Shown: positions 52,512 through 60,105 of the stretch, piece after piece
Numbering within the stretch: position 1 is the stretch's first letter
How the letters are laid out: every line of letters starts with the position of its first letter
Assembly (NCBI RefSeq): GCF_007625075.1
Contig: NZ_QMIE01000003.1
Location: forward strand, 43,326 to 107,325
Direction: 5' to 3'
Origin: Oceanidesulfovibrio indonesiensis
GTDB lineage: Bacteria > Desulfobacterota > Desulfovibrionia > Desulfovibrionales > Desulfovibrionaceae
DNA length: 64,000 nt
The notes under the pieces: model-generated
What the model saw: the letters and a program-made list of their open reading frames with translations, nothing else
What the model was told of the DNA's origin: nothing
Database searches by the model: none
Program-made: the position numbers and the translations under genes

Positions 52512-54221
52512 ATGCCGAAACCCAGGACACGCAAACGTCTCGGTGAAATGCTCGTGGATGCCGGGGCGCTGAGCCGGGAGCAGCTTCAGGACGCCCTCGA
52601 CAACCACAAGCGTCGGGGCTTGCGCCTGGGCGAGTACCTTATTGAAACCGGCATCATCGATGAAGCGCGGATCATCGAAGTCCTTAGCCAGCAACTGCAA
52701 ATCCGGCGGCTCGATTACGACTCCTTCGTCCCGAACCCCGAAATGGCGGAGGTCGTCCCCCTCGAAATCGCCCAGCGCTTCAAGGTCGTCCCCCTTTCCA
52801 GGCAGGGCTCCGTGCTCTGGGTCGCCGTGCAGGACCCCACGGATATCGCCGCCCTCGACGGCGTGATGCAGCACACCCGCCTCGAGGTCGAGACCGTCAT
52901 CTGCAACCGCGAAGAGCTCAACGCCATAGGCGAGGCCATCTACGACGCCAAGCTCGACGTGGACACCCACTCCTTCGAGGACATCGTCGACGATGTGTAC
53001 GTGGACGAGAGCGAAGGCGGCGAAGAAAAAGACCTCTCCATCGGCTCCCTGCAATCCCAGGCCGAGGACGCGCCGGTCGTCAAGATCATCAACACCATCC
53101 TCATTCAGGCGCTCCAGAGCCGCGCGAGCGACATACACCTGAGCCAGGGCGCCGACAGCGTTCATTTGCGATACCGCATAGACGGCGACCTGCACGACCA
53201 GCCGTCGCCTCCGAAAAAGCTCTTCATGGCCATGGTCTCGCGCATCAAGCTGCTCTCAAACCTGGATATCTCCGTCACGCGCATTCCGCAGGACGGACGC
53301 TTCACCTACCGTGTCCAGGAACGCGAAATCAGCGTGCGCACCTCCACCCTCCCCACCATATACGGGGAAAAGGTCGTCATGCGTTTGCATGTCCAGTCCA
53401 AGCGGCACCTGGGGCTGCATGAGCTCGGCATGAGCGACCGCGAGCGCAAGAAGATCGAGGCCGCCAGCCTCAAGCCGCACGGCATGATACTGGCCACAGG
53501 ACCCACCGGCAGCGGTAAGACAACGCTGCTCTACTCCCTGCTGCACAAGATATCCAAGCCGAACATCAATATCGTCACCCTCGAAGATCCCGTGGAGACT
53601 CGTCTGCACGGCATCACCCAGGTGCAGCTGAACACCAAGGCGGGCATGACCTTCGCCTCCGGCCTGCGCTCCATCCTGCGCCAGGACCCGGACGTTATCA
53701 TGGTTGGTGAGATTCGCGACCAGGAAACGGCGAATATCGCCATCGAATCCGCCATGACCGGCCACCAGGTCTTCTCCACCCTGCACACCAATGACGCGGC
53801 CGGCGCCGTCACACGCTTCATCGAGATGGAAATCGAGCCGTTCCTCATCGCCTCCACCCTGCTCGTGGTGGTGGCCCAGCGGCTGGTGCGGCGCATCTGC
53901 CCGGACTGCATCGAACCATACGAGGCCCCGCCCCAGGCATTGCGCGCCATGGGCGTGGCCGCGCAACAGAAGATGCACTTCTTCCGCGGAAAGGGCTGCC
54001 TCAAATGCAACCATACGGGTTACCGCGGCCGCCTCGGCGTGTACGAAGTTCTGGACATCGACGACCAGGTCCAGGACCTCATCCTGCGCAAGGCGTCCTC
54101 CGTGGAGATCAAACGCGCAGCCATCGCCTCCAAGAACCTCACGACCCTCAAGATGGACGCCGCCTTCAAGGTCTTCCAGGGGCTGACCACCTTCGACGAG
54201 TTCACCACCGTGGCGTTCTGA
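52512..54221 (+). CDS. PilB/GspE-family type II secretion or type IV pilus ATPase
   Basis: The 569-residue protein has an N-terminal MshEN/GspE-N domain (about 8-145, RKRLGEMLVDAGALSREQLQDAL and LGEYLIETGIIDEARI). The AAA+ motor has Walker A GPTGSGKTT (330-338), the Asp box TLEDPVE, Walker B IMVGEIRDQET, the His box TGHQVFSTLHTNDAAGAVTRF, and a tetracysteine zinc site (CPDC and CLKC). It would power assembly of a pilus or pseudopilus. No other pilus gene is adjacent; the two unknown genes upstream form its operon. The N1 domain may bind c-di-GMP in relatives. Confidence 0.94.
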   Translation: MPKPRTRKRLGEMLVDAGALSREQLQDALDNHKRRGLRLGEYLIETGIIDEARIIEVLSQQLQIRRLDYDSFVPNPEMAEVVPLEIAQRFKVVPLSRQGSVLWVAVQDPTDIAALDGVMQHTRLEVETVICNREELNAIGEAIYDAKLDVDTHSFEDIVDDVYVDESEGGEEKDLSIGSLQSQAEDAPVVKIINTILIQALQSRASDIHLSQGADSVHLRYRIDGDLHDQPSPPKKLFMAMVSRIKLLSNLDISVTRIPQDGRFTYRVQEREISVRTSTLPTIYGEKVVMRLHVQSKRHLGLHELGMSDRERKKIEAASLKPHGMILATGPTGSGKTTLLYSLLHKISKPNINIVTLEDPVETRLHGITQVQLNTKAGMTFASGLRSILRQDPDVIMVGEIRDQETANIAIESAMTGHQVFSTLHTNDAAGAVTRFIEMEIEPFLIASTLLVVVAQRLVRRICPDCIEPYEAPPQALRAMGVAAQQKMHFFRGKGCLKCNHTGYRGRLGVYEVLDIDDQVQDLILRKASSVEIKRAAIASKNLTTLKMDAAFKVFQGLTTFDEFTTVAF

Positions 54222-54355
54222 TCGCAAGCATTCTGCTTGCGCGCCACTGCCCCCAGAAAACACGAACCGCCAACGGCAGCACTCCGGCGGCGGTTATACT
54301 AAAGCCTGCAGGCGTGTTCTGCCCGAGCTGCGCTGTGCCCCGGGTGGTGCCCGTG

Positions 54356-54850
54356 CTATCCTTCGTACGCCCGTTTGATAGCGGCGATGTCGATTTTCTT
54401 CATGCCCAGCATCGCTTCCATGGCTCTCTGGGACTTTTCGGATTCGTGATCGCCAAGCAGCTCTGACATGATCGTGGGCACGACTTGCCACGAAACGCCG
54501 TACTTGTCCTTGAGCCAGCCGCACACCTGAGCGCTTTCGTCCCCGCCTTCGGTGAGCTTTTCCCAGTAGTAGTCAACTTCTTCCTGGGTTTCACAGAATA
54601 TCTGGAACGAGACGGCTTCGGTGAACGTGAACGTGGGACCGCCGTTGAGCGCGGTAAACGCATTGCCGTCGAGCTCGAACGATACGGTCATCACGGATCC
54701 CGCCGGCTTTCCATGAATCTCGTGTCCGGCTTCGCCATACCTGGAAATGGATACTATTCTGGAATTGTTGAAGATAGATGTGTAAAACCCGGCTGCCTCT
54801 TCGGCTTTGTCATCAAACCACAAACACGGCGTAATTCGGATTCGCTTCAT
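54356..54850 (-). CDS. PhnB-like VOC-fold protein (3-demethylubiquinone methyltransferase-like domain)
   Basis: The 164-residue protein has the VOC-fold pattern of the PhnB-like family: ITPCLWFDDKAEEAAGFYTSIFNNSRI, VMTVSFELDGNAFTALNGGP, EEVDYYWEKLTEGGDESAQVCGWLKDKYGVSWQVVP. The C-terminus (AMEAMLGMKKIDIAAIKRAYEG) is the standard one. The historic methyltransferase name is misleading; no methyltransferase motif is present. AGGAG lies 8 bases before ATG 54850. The function is unknown. Confidence 0.88.
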   Translation of the reverse strand: MKRIRITPCLWFDDKAEEAAGFYTSIFNNSRIVSISRYGEAGHEIHGKPAGSVMTVSFELDGNAFTALNGGPTFTFTEAVSFQIFCETQEEVDYYWEKLTEGGDESAQVCGWLKDKYGVSWQVVPTIMSELLGDHESEKSQRAMEAMLGMKKIDIAAIKRAYEG

Positions 54851-55025
54851 GGCGCTTCTCCTGGCAATGGGTCGACAAAAGGTCCCTGTCAATTAAAGAA
54901 ACGATGGCGAGCACATGCTCCATTCCATCCCTTCAAACCTAGATAGCATTACGTACCACGATCCGAATGCCTGTGCCCATGCATGCCAGAATATCCCTGA
55001 CGCTGGCCTGGAGCCCGACCATGAC

Positions 55026-55098
55026 GCCACCGCGCCGCGGCGGTGGCAAAAAAAGAAGCGCCGCCGGGTCAAACCCGACGGCGCTCTGCTTTTGTGCT
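55026..55098. terminator. Pair of GC-rich hairpins with A/T run
   Basis: GCCACCG/CGGTGGC (about 55026-55047) is followed by A7 and then AGCGCCGCCGGGT (55057-55069) pairing with ACCCGACGGCGCT (55073-55085, one C-A mismatch), with CTGCTTTTG after it. It could terminate in both directions. Confidence 0.6.
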
Positions 55099-55561
55099 GT
55101 TTTCAAGATCTGATTTGTTTCCAGAATCGGCCACGCTCACTGTATCATCAGTACTTTCCGGTTCCTGGTGTTTCGGAACTCCCTGCGTGGCCTTTTATTC
55201 GATGACTGGTCCATCGAAGCCAAGGCGCCTCGGCGCGCCGCTATGGATGAGCTGGTTCATTATTCGATGTTACCCTCCGTTGCGGTTGGTCATGTGACCT
55301 CTTGCCTCACTATTGAAGTAATCCCTTTGCGCCACATGTCCAGACCCTGACTACGATTTTTTGGGATCACTGAACCGGGCCAAATATCCAGCACCAGACT
55401 ACCGCCAGACAGGCCCAGCCTGGCGTTGCTTATACAACACCCTAACCAGCTGAATATCAATGTGATCTTTCCACCACAGCAAATACCGTCAACCGGCATT
55501 CCCGCCGGGCGTTCGCTTTCCTTCCGGGCAGCCCTGTGGTACCCGCAAGCGGATATTGCTG

Positions 55562-55708
55562 CCGACAGTATCAGGTATTACTGGGAGCAAGAAATTTTAT
55601 ACTCCTTGCTCCCGCGGCGTTCGCCGCGTGGCCCCGCCTGGAGCGTGGCCGTCCTTATAACTGGGGCGCGAAAATGTAAGAATTTTCTGCTCCCAGTAAT
55701 ATTGTCGG
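55562..55708. repeat. 147-bp element with imperfect terminal inverted repeats (MITE-like)
   Basis: The left end (from CCGACAGTATCAGG TATTACTGGGAGCA) is mirrored by the right end (TGCTCCCAGTAATATTGTCGG, ending 55708), with a small indel. A perfect 6-bp hairpin with a GTTC loop (55613-55628) sits inside. A further half-copy is at 37985-38016. There is no ORF inside. The right end abuts the CGGAG ribosome site of the flavoprotein gene at 55720. Confidence 0.65.
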
Positions 55709-55719
55709 AGAACACCGCC

Positions 55720-57090
55720 ATGCATGTAAAGAACTGCATCCTCGGCGCCGGCCCAACCGGCCTGGGCGCCGGCCACCGATTGACCGAGCTCGGCGAGCAC
55801 GATTTCGTCATCCTGGAGCGCGAGTCCCACGTGGGCGGCCTGTCCGCGAGCTTCCAGGACGACGCCGGGTTCACCTGGGACCTCGGCGGCCATGTCGTGT
55901 TCTCCCACTACGAGTACTTCGACCGAGTGCTCGATTCGCTCCTGGGCGAGGACGCCCTGCGGCACCAGCGTATCGCACGGGTCCGCATCGCCGGCGCTTG
56001 GGTCCCCTACCCTTTCCAGAACAACATCCGGCACCTGCCCGGAAAGCTCGTCTGGGAATGCGTGGAGGGACTGGTGACTGCGCACGAACGCGCTCTGACG
56101 GAATCCGCCCCGGCCGGCGATTTTGCCGAATGGATCGACCGCGTCTTCGGCGCGGGCATCGCCCGGCTCTTCATGCGGCCGTACAACTTCAAGGTCTGGG
56201 CCACACCGCCGGAGCGTATGCAGGCCGGCTGGATAGGCGAGCGCGTGAGCGTGGTGGACCTGCGACGCGTGCTGGAGAACATCATCCTGGAAAAGGACGA
56301 CGTCTGCTGGGGACCGAACAACACCTTCCGATTCCCGCTGGAAGGCGGCACCGGCGCCATCTACACCCGCCTCGCCGCACCGTTCATTGACCGCATCCGC
56401 CTGAGCACGGCCGTGGCCAGGGTGGACGCCGCATCGAAAACCGTGCGCACCGCCGACGGACTGCGCATCACGTACGAGAATCTGCTCAACACCACCCCCC
56501 TCGACCTGTTTGCGGGCACGCTGCTGGACGATGCGCCGGACGCTCTGCGCAAGGCCGCCGCCCTGCTGGAGCACAATTCCGTGTTCGTGACCGGGGTGGG
56601 CGTTGCCGGAACCCGCGACGACGACACCTGCTGGATGTACTTCCCGGAGGACGACAGCCCCTTCTACCGGACCACCAACTTCCACAACTACTCGCCCCGC
56701 AACGTGCCGGCCGGCGTGGCCGCGCGTGCGCTCATGGCCGAGACATCCTTTTCCGCTCACAAGATGGAGGACCAGTCCACGATCATGGACCGCACCGTGG
56801 ACGGCCTCGTCTCCTCCGCCCTCATGGAGGACAGCGAACGCGACGCCGTACTGACCCGCTGGGAAAAGGTGCTGCCATACGGCTATCCCGTGCCCACCCT
56901 GGACCGCGACCGCGCCCTGGCCGCGATCCAGCCCTGGCTGGAGACGCGCTCCATCTGCTCCCGCGGCCGCTTCGGCGGCTGGCGCTACGAAGTGGCGAAC
57001 ATGGACCACTCCGTGATGCAGGGCAAGGAATGGGCCGACCGCGTGACCCGCGGGGACCAGGAAACAACCTACACGATACCGACCACATGA
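55720..57090 (+). CDS. UDP-galactopyranose mutase-like FAD-dependent protein
   Basis: The 456-residue protein starts with the FAD-binding Rossmann motif ILGAGPTGLGAGHRL, then LERESHVGGLSASF and DLGGHVVFSHYEYFDRVL. The middle block AWVPYPFQNNIRHLP, and FMRPYNFKVWATPPERMQAGWIGERV, recall UDP-galactopyranose mutase and protoporphyrinogen-oxidase-like proteins from capsule or exopolysaccharide loci. ATG 55720 has GGAG 9 bases upstream. Its stop overlaps the next start (ATGA at 57087-57090). The exact substrate cannot be told; no other sugar gene lies beside it. Confidence 0.78.
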   Translation: MHVKNCILGAGPTGLGAGHRLTELGEHDFVILERESHVGGLSASFQDDAGFTWDLGGHVVFSHYEYFDRVLDSLLGEDALRHQRIARVRIAGAWVPYPFQNNIRHLPGKLVWECVEGLVTAHERALTESAPAGDFAEWIDRVFGAGIARLFMRPYNFKVWATPPERMQAGWIGERVSVVDLRRVLENIILEKDDVCWGPNNTFRFPLEGGTGAIYTRLAAPFIDRIRLSTAVARVDAASKTVRTADGLRITYENLLNTTPLDLFAGTLLDDAPDALRKAAALLEHNSVFVTGVGVAGTRDDDTCWMYFPEDDSPFYRTTNFHNYSPRNVPAGVAARALMAETSFSAHKMEDQSTIMDRTVDGLVSSALMEDSERDAVLTRWEKVLPYGYPVPTLDRDRALAAIQPWLETRSICSRGRFGGWRYEVANMDHSVMQGKEWADRVTRGDQETTYTIPTT

Positions 57091-58169
57091 TGATGCAAGC
57101 ACGACTCCGCGCCAGACGCACCCGACTCAGGCAGAAAATCCAGGACGCCGGCCTCGCCGGACTCCTCGTCAGCCATGCGGCTAACCGCTATTACCTCTCC
57201 GGCTTCGAACTGCACGACCCTCAGTGTAACGAATCCTCCGGCCTGCTGCTCGTCACCGCGACCGGGGAGGACTACCTGCTCACCGACCCCCGCTACAAGG
57301 ACGCGGCCCTCCGGCTCTGGCCCGAGGAAAACCTTTTCATCTACACCGGCGGCGCGCGCGAGGCCATCCGCGAGTTCCTGCAAAACACAGTGGACACCGG
57401 CGCCGCGCCCCTGGGGTTCGAGTCCAAGGCCATGTGCATGGACGACTACACGTTCCACGCCCAGGTCCTGCAACTGGAACCCACCGACGGCCTCGTAGAA
57501 GACATGCGGCTCATCAAGGATCCGGTGGAGATCGAGGCCATGCGCCGATCCTGCGGCCTGAACCATGCCGTGTTCTCCAAGGTGCCGGAACTTCTCGTCC
57601 CCGGAACCACGGAATCCGAAATCGCCTGGGAACTGGAAAAGCTCTTCCGCGAGCACGGCGCTTCGGAACTCGCCTTCGACGCCATCGTGGCCGTGGGCCC
57701 CAACGGCGCCCTGCCTCACGCCATCCCCGGCCAGGATCGCGTATTGGAAAACTGCCCGGTGCTGGTGGACATGGGCGCACGGCTGGACGGCTACTGCTCG
57801 GACCAGACCCGCACCTTCTGGGTGGGCGACACGCCAACGGCCGAGTTCCAGCGCACCCTGGAACAGGTGCAGGAGGCGCAGGCCCTGGCCATCGAAATCA
57901 TCAAGCCCGGCGTGCCTATGATCGAAGCGTACGAGACAGCCCGCAACTACTTCAAGGAGCAGGGGGTGGCCGAGCACTTCACCCACGGCCTGGGACATGG
58001 CGTGGGCCTGGAAACGCACGAGGCCCCCAGTCTCTCCACCCGCTCCAAAGGCGAGTTCCAGCCCGGCATGGTGGTCACTGTGGAGCCCGGTCTCTACTAT
58101 CCGGAATGGGGCGGCGTGCGCTGGGAGTACATGGTGCTCGTCACCGATGACGGGTGCGAAGTCCTGTGA
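57087..58169 (+). CDS. M24 family Xaa-Pro peptidase
   Basis: The 360-residue protein has an N-terminal creatinase-like domain (about 5-130, LAGLLVSHAANRYYLSGF) and a pita-bread catalytic domain. Metal ligands are visible in VLVDMGARLDGYCSDQTRTF (two Asp), HGLGHGVGLETHEAP (His), VVTVEPGLYYPEW (Glu) and VRWEYMVLVT (Glu), so it should be an active dinuclear aminopeptidase P/prolidase. It is translationally coupled to the flavoprotein gene before it and the DUF4911 gene after it (GTGA at 58166-58169). It is cytoplasmic. Confidence 0.93.
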   Translation: MMMQARLRARRTRLRQKIQDAGLAGLLVSHAANRYYLSGFELHDPQCNESSGLLLVTATGEDYLLTDPRYKDAALRLWPEENLFIYTGGAREAIREFLQNTVDTGAAPLGFESKAMCMDDYTFHAQVLQLEPTDGLVEDMRLIKDPVEIEAMRRSCGLNHAVFSKVPELLVPGTTESEIAWELEKLFREHGASELAFDAIVAVGPNGALPHAIPGQDRVLENCPVLVDMGARLDGYCSDQTRTFWVGDTPTAEFQRTLEQVQEAQALAIEIIKPGVPMIEAYETARNYFKEQGVAEHFTHGLGHGVGLETHEAPSLSTRSKGEFQPGMVVTVEPGLYYPEWGGVRWEYMVLVTDDGCEVL

Positions 58170-58489
58170 CCGAGGCGCCACTGCAACACGATTCCGCCGC
58201 TGCGATACCGAAGCAGGAGGCGAGCGGGAAACGCCCCAGGCGCGAGCCGCCCACGTGGTCCGCGCGGCTGTACCTGCGCATCGCGCCGATGCACATGGCA
58301 CTGGCGCGGTTCCTCCTGGAAGGCAACGACCACCTCGGCTACCTCAGCGTGCTCGATCGCACCACTGGGCTCATGGTCTTCATCCACTCGCCTGACCAGA
58401 CGCAGGAGGCGCAGGACTTCATCGAGCAGGCGCGAACTGTGCTGCCTGTCGAAGTGGTGGAGACGCCCGGGCGTAAGGAAGGGGCGTAG
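58166..58489 (+). CDS. DUF4911 family protein
   Basis: The 107-residue protein starts at GTG 58166 overlapping the M24 stop. After a variable, charged 30 residues comes the conserved core ARLYLRIAPMHMALARFLLEGNDHLGYLSVLDRTTGLMVFIHSPDQTQEAQDFIEQA. This resembles the DUF4911 family of Desulfovibrio-type bacteria. No function is known. It is the last of three coupled genes and meets the YgjP-like gene tail to tail (3 bases apart). Confidence 0.75.
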   Translation: MTEAPLQHDSAAAIPKQEASGKRPRREPPTWSARLYLRIAPMHMALARFLLEGNDHLGYLSVLDRTTGLMVFIHSPDQTQEAQDFIEQARTVLPVEVVETPGRKEGA

Positions 58490-58492
58490 AAC

Positions 58493-59209
58493 CTACGGCA
58501 GCCAGGCCGGCAGGTCCCGCCAGCAGGAGTCGATGTAGCGGTCCAACTTCTGCGCCTCGGGCTCCCACTGCTGCAGGAGGTTCCAGAATCGCGGCGAGTG
58601 GTTGGGGTGCACGATGTGGCAAAGCTCGTGGAGCAGCACATACCGCGCAGCCGGGCGGGGGATGAGCAGCAGCTTGGCGTTCAGGCTCAGCGTGCCCTTC
58701 ATGGAGCAACTGCCCCAGCGGCTTTTCTGCAACCGGATCTGATACTTCTTGGGATACACGCCGAACTGCGCCGCAAGCTCCCGGCACCAGGGCACGAGAT
58801 GCCGCCGTCCCCGGGCCTTCAGCCAGTCTTCCAGGAGCATGAGCCGGTCGAATACGCTGGAATCCGGCGTGGCGAAAACAACACTGTCGCTGTCATCGCG
58901 CCATTCTGTCCTGGAGCTGCCGGTTTCGTAAGACACGGACACGGTGCGCTCCACGGCGGCGAGGTCCACGGCATCCGGCAGAACGGGCGTCTGCGGCCCC
59001 TTTCCGCGCGCTTCCATGTCGCGCAGGGCCTTATCGATCCACTCCTGGCGCATCCGCAGCAGTTCCGGCAGCCGGCTACGGTCAAACCCTTTCGGTACGG
59101 TCACGGTCAGCCCCACGCGGGGAACGACCTTGAGGATGATGCGGCGCGCTCTGGGGTTCTCGCGCACGCGGTATGGAGGCAGATTGGTCAACGACGTACT
59201 CCGTTTCAT
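58493..59209 (-). CDS. YgjP-like metal-dependent hydrolase (DUF45/WLM type)
   Basis: The 238-residue protein has the N-terminal YRVRENPRARRIILKVVPRVGLTVTVPKGF pattern and a C-terminal zinc-peptidase-like core. SRWGSCSMKGTLSLNAKLLLIPRPAARYVLLHELCHIVHPNHSPRFWNLL carries the HELCH (HExxH) site and a downstream His. This is the M48/SprT-like YgjP family; some members hydrolyse nucleoside triphosphates. ATG 59209 is used. It is convergent with the DUF4911 gene and divergent from the LOG gene. Confidence 0.88.
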   Translation of the reverse strand: MKRSTSLTNLPPYRVRENPRARRIILKVVPRVGLTVTVPKGFDRSRLPELLRMRQEWIDKALRDMEARGKGPQTPVLPDAVDLAAVERTVSVSYETGSSRTEWRDDSDSVVFATPDSSVFDRLMLLEDWLKARGRRHLVPWCRELAAQFGVYPKKYQIRLQKSRWGSCSMKGTLSLNAKLLLIPRPAARYVLLHELCHIVHPNHSPRFWNLLQQWEPEAQKLDRYIDSCWRDLPAWLP

Positions 59210-59384
59210 GCTTCGATGATCCAGCCGCCCAAACAACAACCTGAACGGCTGTTCAGTTTAGCTATAGGTTTATCCCCTCTCATTTTGTTTTGCAACACAT
59301 GTTTTAGCACGCGTTGACCTTTTCGCGCACCAGGACTATTACCTCTTCTCTTTGCACCTCTGTCACGCCCATTCAGGAGTTTCC

Positions 59385-59969
59385 ATGCAACGCATCTGCA
59401 TATTCTGCGGTTCCAACCCCGGAAACGATCCCATATTCGCCGCGCGCGCCCAGACCATGGGCGAGGCGTTGGCCAAGCGCGGTCTTGGCATGGTTTACGG
59501 CGGCGCCGCCGTGGGTCTCATGGGCCGCACGGCCGATGCTGCGCTGGCCAACGGCGCCGAAGTCATCGGCGTGCTTCCGCGCGCCCTTTCAGAAAAAGAG
59601 CTCGCTCACCCCGGCCTTACTGAACTGCACATCGTGGAGTCCATGCACGAGCGCAAGGCGCTCATGGCCCAGCTTTCCGACGGCTTCATCGCCATGCCCG
59701 GCGGCATCGGCACGTTCGAGGAAATTTGCGAGGTCTTCACTTGGTCGCAACTCGGCTTCCACGACAAACCCTGCGGCCTGCTCAACGTGGGCGGCTACTA
59801 CGACTGTTTCCTGGACATGCTGGACAACGCCGTGACCCAGGGCTTCCTGAAGCAGGCCCACCGCTCCATCCTGTTCTCGTCCCCGCAGCCGGAGACCCTG
59901 ATCGAAGCGTTCGAGAACTTCGTGCCTCCGCGCACCAACAAATGGATCGAACGGGAAGCGCAACTGTAA
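59385..59969 (+). CDS. LOG family cytokinin-type phosphoribohydrolase
   Basis: The 194-residue Rossmann-like enzyme starts ICIFCGSNPG. It carries the two LOG motifs: SMHERK (86-91) and PGGIGTFEE (105-113), with the catalytic Arg and Glu present. Family members remove ribose 5-phosphate from N6-modified AMP or from purine/pyrimidine monophosphates. CAGGAG lies 7 bases before ATG 59385. It is monocistronic. Confidence 0.93.
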   Translation: MQRICIFCGSNPGNDPIFAARAQTMGEALAKRGLGMVYGGAAVGLMGRTADAALANGAEVIGVLPRALSEKELAHPGLTELHIVESMHERKALMAQLSDGFIAMPGGIGTFEEICEVFTWSQLGFHDKPCGLLNVGGYYDCFLDMLDNAVTQGFLKQAHRSILFSSPQPETLIEAFENFVPPRTNKWIEREAQL

Positions 59970-60105
59970 CATCACCTTCCCCGCCTGGTCTCCCTCCCTG
60001 CCGTAACCGCCTTGCGCCCGCGCCGTCACGCCCCTGAAACACACGCGGCGTAATTCTGGTCGGCGATTGCAACAAGGCAATCCAGACCAATCCGGGAGGG
60101 TGTCT

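Larger units (their letters stand above)
54851..55719. other. 869-bp gene-free region with hairpins and a repeat element
   Basis: There are no genes with ribosome sites. Two GC-rich hairpins lie at 55026-55047 and 55057-55085, with a run of A (T on the minus strand) between them; the second has a 13-bp stem with one mismatch. Together they look like a terminator acting mainly on the minus strand. A structured repeat fills 55562-55708. Confidence 0.5.

Noticed and set aside
55597-57102. 501-residue open frame on the minus strand
   Set aside because: Antisense of the flavoprotein gene, which carries a clear FAD motif.
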